A stretch of DNA of 5,156 bases, from assembly GCA_029880775.1 (NCBI GenBank), contig JAOUNV010000181.1:1-5156 (forward strand), written 5' to 3'. This document shows, piece by piece, positions 1 through 3,989 of this stretch. The number at the start of each line of letters is the position of its first letter. Positions within the stretch are counted from its first letter, which is position 1. A model generated the notes under the pieces. The model was given only the letters and a program-made list of their open reading frames with translations, was not told the DNA's origin and ran no database searches. This DNA comes from Nitrospinota bacterium. GTDB taxonomy: Bacteria > Nitrospinota_A > UBA7883. The position numbers were made by a program, and so were the translations under genes.

Positions 1-41
1 GGGAGGATTGTTACGCCTCCCCGTGGTCGCCTGACCACGGG
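1..41. repeat. Two adjacent hairpins; the second is the left copy of a repeat core
   Basis: The second hairpin is perfect: a 9-bp stem (20-28 with 33-41, CCCGTGGTC/GACCACGGG) closed by a GCCT loop. A first hairpin pairs 1-6 (GGGAGG) with 16-21 (CCTCCC) and is cut by the window edge, so its full extent is unknown. The 14-nt core TGGTCGCCTGACCA (24-37) recurs inverted at 933-946, and the 10-mer TCCCCGTGGT (18-27) recurs directly at 922-931. The structure lies 57 nt downstream of the lipoprotein stop codon. No T-run follows it on the minus strand, so it is not a classical intrinsic terminator, although it could still stabilise the mRNA 3' end. Confidence 0.7.
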
Positions 42-97
42 CATTTATCGGTTATTGTGTGCAACGTCCGAGGTTCCTGACACCTCAGGTAACGAAT

Positions 98-835
98 TTA
101 TTGAAGCGGCGTTATTAAAAATACTCCTACATCAACTTTCTGAATGTACAACAGAGGGCCCGAACATGCATTTCCCACCTCTGCACCATCCCCTATATTC
201 TCCAACATTACCTCCCGAGTTATCGCATAACCACACTTATCACTCTCTTTATAATGCGTAACCATAGCCTCCACTAAACCATCTTTCTTGTTCCAGTACC
301 TGCTTGGGTATCTAATTCTGATATCGTATTCAAGACTAACCGGGGGTGAGCCCTCGCCACTTAATGACAGCTCTCCGGACGTGCCTTGAAATGTGTACCA
401 TTCTAGGTAGTGAAAATTATCACCATCGTAAACGTCGGGGGTAAGCCAAACAATATGAGCACTAGATTTTCCTATCCACCATCCATTACCAAGATCATAA
501 AACTCCGTATCCACATTTAAATCCTTCCCCGCCCACGGTAAGGGCCTAAGGATACCATCCACGTAAAGCCCATCCTGATGAGAATAGATAAGGTCAATAG
601 CTTTGTTCTCTTTCTGAACTGTAAAGTCAATCCAGGCTCTGATATCCTGCATGACTTGGCTTGTAACGATTGACGCCTTTACGCACCTTTTTTTGCCCTG
701 ATAACAAGAAAGCAACGTCTTGCCGCCCTCAGATGATCCATCTCCGTTTCCCCCTCCATTACCGCTACAAGAGGATAAAATGAAAGCAATGCATAGGGCG
801 CTGCTCAAACTGAATTGTAGAACTCGACTATGCAT
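98..835 (-). CDS. Secreted lipoprotein of unknown function (245 aa)
   Basis: I do not recognise the family. The start was chosen at 835 rather than an in-frame ATG at 874, because GGAGAGG sits 8 nt upstream of it and the protein then opens directly with a signal peptide. Residues 1-22 form a type II signal: Arg4, a hydrophobic core around 5-20, then lipobox LSSC with the lipidated Cys23. A flexible Gly/Asn/Ser linker (24-39) follows, as is usual after the anchor. The mature domain (about 40-245) has four further cysteines (44, 51, 201, 224) that could form two disulfides. It is rich in Trp/Tyr and in alternating hydrophobic patterns typical of beta structure, for example WWIG at 119-122 and YLEWYTF at 143-149. 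After Ser24 there is no Asp at +2, so outer-membrane sorting would be expected by the E. coli rule, which may not apply in this lineage. The gene is visibly AT-richer than the kinase gene and lies between matching hairpin repeats, consistent with an accessory gene. Confidence 0.85.
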   Translation of the reverse strand: MHSRVLQFSLSSALCIAFILSSCSGNGGGNGDGSSEGGKTLLSCYQGKKRCVKASIVTSQVMQDIRAWIDFTVQKENKAIDLIYSHQDGLYVDGILRPLPWAGKDLNVDTEFYDLGNGWWIGKSSAHIVWLTPDVYDGDNFHYLEWYTFQGTSGELSLSGEGSPPVSLEYDIRIRYPSRYWNKKDGLVEAMVTHYKESDKCGYAITREVMLENIGDGAEVGNACSGPLLYIQKVDVGVFLITPLQ

Positions 836-840
836 GCTGT

Positions 841-850
841 TTTCCTCTCC
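841..850 (-). promoter_or_regulatory. Ribosome binding site deciding the lipoprotein start
   Basis: On the minus strand GGAGAGG (844-850) precedes the ATG at 835 by 8 nt. It lies inside the longer reading frame that begins at 874, so it argues for the shorter, signal-peptide-first product. Confidence 0.75.
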
Positions 851-910
851 AGGTAGTTTGGCAGATATAAACAAGTAGAGCGCGTAGTACTGCTTTTATC
901 GCGTGGGAGC

Positions 911-950
911 AAGTGAAACTGTCCCCGTGGTATGGTCAGGCGACCATGTG
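911..950. repeat. Right copy of the hairpin repeat (REP-like)
   Basis: This holds TCCCCGTGGT (922-931) followed by a hairpin with stem ATGGTC/GACCAT (932-937 with 942-947) and loop AGGC. The 14-nt core at 933-946 is the exact reverse complement of the core at 24-37. The flanking bases AAGTGAAACTGTCCCC resemble the conserved edges of REP-type palindromes mobilised by RAYT (Y1) transposases in other bacteria. That resemblance is from memory and no transposase is present here. It lies about 90-110 bp upstream of the lipoprotein start, so it may overlap that gene's promoter region. Confidence 0.6.
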
Positions 951-964
951 GAAGTTGCAACGCG

Positions 965-991
965 AGATGCTTCGCTTCGCTCAGTATGACG
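965..991 (-). repeat. GTCAT(A/T)CTGA-type dispersed repeat, minus orientation
   Basis: Read on the minus strand this begins GTCATACTGAGCGAAGCG and continues into AAGCATCT. It matches the copy at 1017 at 15 of the first 18 positions but in the opposite orientation. This is a commonly seen intergenic repeat type that is often mistranslated as short peptides containing 'VILSEAKHL'. The short reading frame running through it on the minus strand (805-1005) is therefore not taken as a gene. Confidence 0.65.
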
Positions 992-1009
992 GTGGAAAGC
1001 AACATTACC

Positions 1010-1068
1010 TTATAACGTCATTCTGAACGGAGCGCGAGCGATGTGAAGAATTTTGCGCGCCGTTATAA
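1010..1068 (+). repeat. GTCATTCTGAAC-type repeat bracketed by 8-bp inverted repeats
   Basis: The plus strand carries GTCATTCTGAACGGAGCG from 1017, continuing through GATGTGAAGAATTTT. The unit is bounded by TTATAACG (1010-1017) and its exact complement CGTTATAA (1061-1068), 43 bp apart. Together with the opposed copy at 965-991 this could fold into a long imperfect cruciform. It lies 34 nt beyond the kinase stop codon, so it would be in the 3' region of that transcript. No coding role is apparent. Confidence 0.65.
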
Positions 1069-1101
1069 CCCCCACATTGGTCTCCCCCATGGGCCGCCGG
1101 T

Positions 1102-1830
1102 CTACCCGAGTACTTTTTGCAGCTTCAGGTAGTGGACGATTACGGTGGCCATGGTGTCCACCGTGCAGTGGGCGTTGTTTAGCGTCACGGTGTACAGGGC
1201 GCTGTCGCGGGAGTCGTAGCCTGTGAAGTCGGCCATGAACTTGTCGCGGGTGTCCTGGTTATCTTCGATCTTTCGTTCCGCATCTTCGCGGCTGAGCTTG
1301 AACATCTGTTCCACCCGGCGCAGCTTCCACACATGCGGGGCGGTGATCCGTATATGGACACCGTAGAACTTTTCCGGGTCCAACTGGTGGGTGATCACCT
1401 GGGCGCCGGCGCCCAGTATGACGCAGTGTCCTTTGTCGGCCATGTTCAGGATGAAGTTTTTCATCTTTCGGAACACATGGGACGAGTGGGATTCCAGGTA
1501 TGTGGGCACCAGGGCGTCCACGAACCAATCCTTGAAGGTCCACTTTTGCTCGGAGATTTCGTGGACCATCTCCTGATCCAGTTCCTCATCGGCCACGATC
1601 TGCTCGATCATCTGCCGGGTGAAGAGGTTCCATTGGCCCGGAGCTTCTTTCTCCAGCAGTTCCATGACTTTCTGGGCCAGTTCCCATCCCTCGCACCCGT
1701 AGTCCCGGGAAATGGTTACGAAAAAGGTTTTTTTCTTCGTTCCGGAATCCTGTTCCTTTTTCCGCTTGGCGATCCAGTCGCGAAAAAACTTCAGGTCGAT
1801 AACTTCTTCCGGGAAATGAGCTCCCTTCAT
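1102..1830 (-). CDS. Cytidylate-kinase-like family protein (242 aa)
   Basis: This resembles the cytidylate-kinase-like proteins (Pfam Cytidylate_kin2 type), cytoplasmic P-loop-fold proteins presumed to act on nucleoside monophosphates. The true substrate is not established for most members. Matching features are: a beta strand FFVTISRDYG then G45-C-E-G-W-E-L-A (36-52), where the family usually has GSGGREIA; FTRQMIEQIV (70-79), equivalent to the usual 'YDRELI' helix; VILGAGAQVIT (137-147), equivalent to the VIVGRGA strand-loop; HIRITAP (159-165) with Arg161; and basic helix residues Arg171/Arg172. The C-terminal stretch YDSRDSALYTVTLNN (205-219) fits the family's closing motif. An N-terminal extension of about 33 residues, charged and helical, precedes the fold. 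Classical CMP kinases have GxSGSGKGT, so the P-loop Lys is absent, as seems usual in this subfamily. The start at 1830 has GAGGGG 9 nt upstream. Codon use is GC-rich, unlike the lipoprotein and membrane-protein genes. It is not obviously in an operon. Confidence 0.82.
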   Translation of the reverse strand: MKGAHFPEEVIDLKFFRDWIAKRKKEQDSGTKKKTFFVTISRDYGCEGWELAQKVMELLEKEAPGQWNLFTRQMIEQIVADEELDQEMVHEISEQKWTFKDWFVDALVPTYLESHSSHVFRKMKNFILNMADKGHCVILGAGAQVITHQLDPEKFYGVHIRITAPHVWKLRRVEQMFKLSREDAERKIEDNQDTRDKFMADFTGYDSRDSALYTVTLNNAHCTVDTMATVIVHYLKLQKVLG

Positions 1831-1839
1831 ATGTGCTGG

Positions 1840-1845
1840 CCCCTC
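1840..1845 (-). promoter_or_regulatory. Ribosome binding site of the kinase-like gene
   Basis: GAGGGG on the minus strand lies 9 nt before the ATG at 1830 and supports that start over internal alternatives. Confidence 0.65.
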
Positions 1846-1943
1846 AACTTATCCAATAGGTTTATGGTTAACCCCCGCTCCCACACGGTGGCTCTTACAC
1901 TTAAGATACATTAAATGGAGAGCGATGGTAAACAAAGAAGGGA

Positions 1944-1972
1944 ATTATATGAAAAAATATTGAAGTTTGCCA
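1944..1972 (-). promoter_or_regulatory. Possible promoter of the kinase-like gene
   Basis: The minus strand shows a perfect -10 hexamer TATAAT (1944-1949) in an AT-rich patch between the terminator and the kinase gene, implying a leader of roughly 105 nt. The best -35 at 17-bp spacing is poor (TGGCAA, 3 of 6 matches). A second weak candidate, TTGTTT with TAATGT, lies closer to the gene. Position directly after a terminator and before a gene on the same strand is the main support. Confidence 0.35.
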
Positions 1973-1994
1973 TGGGTTTCACGGCTTAAAGCAC

Positions 1995-2028
1995 AAAAAA
2001 CCCGGCCGGGAAGATAGATCGGCCGGGT
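1995..2028 (-). terminator. Intrinsic terminator of the small 46-aa gene
   Basis: On the minus strand a perfect 9-bp GC-rich stem (ACCCGGCCG 2028-2020 with CGGCCGGGT 2008-2000) with an 11-nt loop runs directly into a T-tract (six consecutive T at 2000-1995). There is no T-run on the plus strand, so it is directional. It starts 25 nt after the stop codon at 2053 and isolates the kinase gene from upstream transcription. Confidence 0.88.
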
Positions 2029-2052
2029 GGAGGAAGGGTCAGGTGGGTCAAG

Positions 2053-2193
2053 TCACCTTTTGGCGAGCCTAGCCTGGGCCTTTGGGGTTTCTTTTTGCAG
2101 TTTCTTCTCACCTGTGATTTCACCCCATCCGGCCATGGCCAGAGCCTGGGAGCTTCTGTGGCCGGTTTTGGCCTTGACTGTCGGTGGGACCAA
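2053..2193 (-). CDS. Small basic protein, 46 aa, TTG start, unknown function
   Basis: This gene is supported by its signals rather than by homology. AAGGAGGG (2202-2209) is a near-ideal Shine-Dalgarno sequence with GGAGG 9 nt before a TTG codon at 2193. The frame then runs open for 46 codons to TGA, and a strong terminator follows 25 nt later on the same strand. The product begins MVPPTVKAKTG and ends PKAQARLAKR. It is rich in Lys/Arg (about 12 of 46) and Ala, has one Trp (23), no Cys and no membrane segment, and so is probably a soluble cytoplasmic, possibly nucleic-acid-binding, peptide. I recognise no family. The frame is also open upstream of the TTG, so a longer form cannot be excluded, but the ribosome site favours this start. 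The alternative is that the terminator ends a non-coding RNA and the ORF is incidental. Confidence 0.55.
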   Translation of the reverse strand: MVPPTVKAKTGHRSSQALAMAGWGEITGEKKLQKETPKAQARLAKR

Positions 2194-2201
2194 TTCAGTT
2201 A

Positions 2202-2209
2202 CCCTCCTT
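2202..2209 (-). promoter_or_regulatory. Strong Shine-Dalgarno before a TTG start
   Basis: AAGGAGGG on the minus strand is complementary to the 16S rRNA 3' end over at least seven bases, and the TTG at 2193 falls at normal spacing. No ATG or GTG in any frame is equally well placed, so this site decides the start of the small gene. Confidence 0.6.
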
Positions 2210-2525
2210 GAGATCAAAGTGTTGGGGCGGGGGGAGATGGCGCGGGCTCCGCACAGGAGGAGCGTATCGGGACATTATGTGTCCCCGGAAAGGTCACACA
2301 TTGATTTGCGGAAGTATGAGAGGATGTTGTGATAAATTGAAGCTTGCAGGAGTATTCGTCCGGACAGGATTGGAGAGTGAAGCAATGTATGAATCTGGAT
2401 ATCCGGATTGATTCAAAGGCGTTGTCAGGCATGGGGAATGTAAAAGCGCTGCTACGGATCGATCAGGTGACGCGTATGGCTCAAGGGTGGGGCAAAGATG
2501 AAGTTTTCCGCGCTGTTTTGACGCT
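2210..2525. other. Divergent intergenic region between the small gene and the membrane-protein gene
   Basis: About 316 nt without a convincing gene. It must carry the promoters of the minus-strand small gene and the plus-strand membrane-protein gene. Visible are a G-rich run (2221-2235), an inverted repeat GGGACA/TGTCCC at 2269-2285, a weak extended -10-like TGTGATAAA at 2328-2336 for the plus strand, and a near-perfect 18-bp palindrome at 2392-2409 (AATCTGGAT/ATCCGGATT, one G-T mismatch) that could be a regulator site. Short reading frames occur on both strands but lack good ribosome sites and family resemblance. Confidence 0.5.
2269..2285. promoter_or_regulatory. Inverted repeat GGGACA-N5-TGTCCC overlapping a -10-like box
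   Basis: A perfect 6-bp inverted repeat with a 5-nt centre. On the minus strand the centre reads CATAAT, one base off the -10 consensus and about 75-85 nt upstream of the small gene's TTG, so an operator over the small gene's promoter is conceivable. No good -35 is visible. Confidence 0.2.
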
Positions 2526-2532
2526 ATGTTGA
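2389..2532 (+). CDS. Doubtful leader ORF (47 aa) overlapping the membrane-protein start
   Basis: An open frame beginning MNLDIRIDSK and ending with TGA at 2530-2532, overlapping the ATG of the next gene in the sequence ATGTTGA. That arrangement could allow translational coupling, which would explain why the downstream ATG has no Shine-Dalgarno of its own. A GGAGAG lies 11 nt before the ATG, at the far limit of useful spacing. The product resembles nothing I know and its composition is unremarkable, so chance is the leading alternative. Confidence 0.18.
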   Translation: MNLDIRIDSKALSGMGNVKALLRIDQVTRMAQGWGKDEVFRAVLTLC

Positions 2533-3989
2533 ATATAAACGACCAGCAGGTCGGGCAGGAGCGCGAGGAATCAATTCGCCCCGCCACCGCAGATATGGCG
2601 CCGGAGCCTGGGGATTATCTTTTAATTAGCACCTGGAGACGAAATAAGGCCGCCTATATTCTTTTTATAACGCTATCTCTTACACATCTACATTTCTTTA
2701 CCGCCACGGGGCTGGCCACGATTCCAATAACAGTGTTTTATATGTTCCTAGCTGCGCTCTCCCCTGTGTTATTGCTCAAGTTGTACAATCGGGAGGCGGT
2801 AGTTGAATACACCCTTACCGTTCTGCTGGCGCTTGTGGTCACAGTGAACTATTTTGCTCATCTTGGGGAAATCCGAATAACGACAATCATATTCTCCATG
2901 ATGTATATTTTTTATTTCTTCATTGCGATAAACACTATCAGAACCATGACTCCCAGGGATTTTATCACTATCGCAAAAGTTGTCATATATCTATACCTGC
3001 TAAACGTCGTGGTGAGCCTGGTTGAATTGTATCTCGGTATCAAGCTGGACGTTTTCGGTGTGTTCAATGGTCTAAGTTATGATCGCCGCTATAATGTTGA
3101 CCGTTTGTGCGGATTTGCCAGTGAACCATCCTACGCGGCGATTATCATAGCGACCACCCACATATTATCCAGCCGCCTGTCGCTATCCCTGGGGGAAAAG
3201 AGAAGCCCGTACCTTATCACCGCATCGATATTTATGATGGTCGCGTTCAAGTCGGTGTATGGATATCTTCTGCTTATAATGTTATTCCTTGAGGAAATGC
3301 ACGTAATGCGCCAGCAAGACCGGTATAGGAAAACGCGCAATTCCATGGTTTTCCCCGGTCTGGTGATTTCTGGTGTCCTGTTCATCCTGTTGATGGGCAT
3401 ACTCATACAGCAAAGCGCCGCAGGTAGCCGGTTGGCAGAGGTGGCTTCGCGGTTGTTCTCGGAAGGATTGTATGGTTTGCAGGGTTACGAAGGTGGCACC
3501 TGGGTTAGGATTAAGTTGGCCCTTGATTTCTTCTCGTTTTTCTTGCGGGGCACGTTGTGGGAAATGATATTCGGTATAGGAGCTGGATCCGCTAGCTTGT
3601 TGTTCGGCGAGGAATATGGCAGAACTGTGGGAATGTGGCAGGCAGGCATGTATACCATGAACATTGGCGGGTGGGGATATTTTCTTGATTACGGTCTCAT
3701 TGGAACCGCGTCACTGATATATGTGTTTTACAAAGTGGCGTTTAAGGGTTGGCACAGTATGATCCTGATAACCGTGACATGGACAAATGCAGGCTTCAAC
3801 GAGATGCTCTTCTGGTACGTATTCACATGCCTGATGGTTATCGTTCACTTTGACAAAGTGAAAGCAAAGATCGAAAGGGCCCACAGGTGGGCGGAGCCCC
3901 AGCGCCAGGATATTTTTGCTCGGGATGTTAATTCAGAGGCCAGTTCTTCTCCAGCTTCCGGATCTCCTCCTCCAGAAGCTCACGGTTGA
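2526..3989 (+). CDS. Multi-pass membrane protein, O-antigen polymerase/ligase-like (Wzy/WaaL type)
   Basis: A 487-residue inner-membrane protein probably involved in joining or exporting surface-polysaccharide units. About ten hydrophobic segments are visible: roughly 42-60, 62-86, 94-112, 118-137, 146-170, 200-215, 228-255, 276-295, 385-403 and 409-440, with a large loop between about 296 and 384. Family-like features are R193-LCGFASEPSYAA (the 'GF-SEPS' motif common in Wzy-like proteins), W326-V-R328 in the big loop, and GIGAGS (350-355) near its end, comparable with the 'G-G-GS' of O-antigen ligase-like proteins. ATG 2526 is the first possible start after an in-frame stop at 2499; there is no clear Shine-Dalgarno. 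The N-terminal 40 residues are polar and cytoplasmic. Codon use is AT-richer than the kinase and coiled-coil genes, as is common for transferred glycan genes. The last 20 residues are Ser/Pro/Ala-rich and are encoded opposite the convergent gene. No glycosyltransferase or flippase is adjacent, so polymerase versus ligase cannot be decided. Confidence 0.7.
   Translation: MLNINDQQVGQEREESIRPATADMAPEPGDYLLISTWRRNKAAYILFITLSLTHLHFFTATGLATIPITVFYMFLAALSPVLLLKLYNREAVVEYTLTVLLALVVTVNYFAHLGEIRITTIIFSMMYIFYFFIAINTIRTMTPRDFITIAKVVIYLYLLNVVVSLVELYLGIKLDVFGVFNGLSYDRRYNVDRLCGFASEPSYAAIIIATTHILSSRLSLSLGEKRSPYLITASIFMMVAFKSVYGYLLLIMLFLEEMHVMRQQDRYRKTRNSMVFPGLVISGVLFILLMGILIQQSAAGSRLAEVASRLFSEGLYGLQGYEGGTWVRIKLALDFFSFFLRGTLWEMIFGIGAGSASLLFGEEYGRTVGMWQAGMYTMNIGGWGYFLDYGLIGTASLIYVFYKVAFKGWHSMILITVTWTNAGFNEMLFWYVFTCLMVIVHFDKVKAKIERAHRWAEPQRQDIFARDVNSEASSSPASGSPPPEAHG
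3844..3892. repeat. Two small hairpins inside the 3' end of the membrane-protein gene
   Basis: TTCACTTT/AAAGTGAA (3844-3851 with 3855-3862, loop GAC) is a perfect 8-bp inverted repeat. GCCCA/TGGGC (3879-3883 with 3888-3892, loop CAGG) is a second hairpin. The second begins 36 nt past the stop of the minus-strand coiled-coil gene and is followed on that strand by CCTTTCGATCTTT, which is only weakly T-rich. They might act as a poor terminator for that gene, or be incidental coding sequence. Confidence 0.3.

Noticed and set aside
20..41. Intrinsic terminator for the lipoprotein gene
   Set aside because: The hairpin is perfect, but no T-run follows on either strand and its core is shared with a repeat upstream of the gene, so it is treated as a repeat.
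805..1005. 66-codon minus-strand frame containing 'VILSEAKHLAL'
   Set aside because: This peptide is the translation of the dispersed GTCATACTGA repeat and overlaps the lipoprotein start; it is a familiar annotation artefact.
1333..1914. 193-codon open frame on the plus strand
   Set aside because: It is antisense to the kinase-like gene, whose product matches a known family and has a good ribosome site; the plus-strand product shows no family features and the frame is an effect of GC-rich codons.
2027..2332. 101-codon plus-strand frame across the terminator and small gene
   Set aside because: It begins inside the terminator stem region, is antisense to the better supported small gene, and its apparent hydrophobic stretch is antisense of the Lys/Ala-rich peptide.
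2210..2525. Riboswitch or structured RNA leader before the membrane-protein gene
   Set aside because: I looked for cyclic-di-GMP-type and other familiar conserved cores and saw none; only simple palindromes are present.
2294..2587. 97-codon minus-strand frame opposite the membrane-protein start, and a 72-codon frame at 2214-2432
   Set aside because: No ribosome site, random-looking composition rich in Ser/Pro/Cys, and conflict with the divergent genes.
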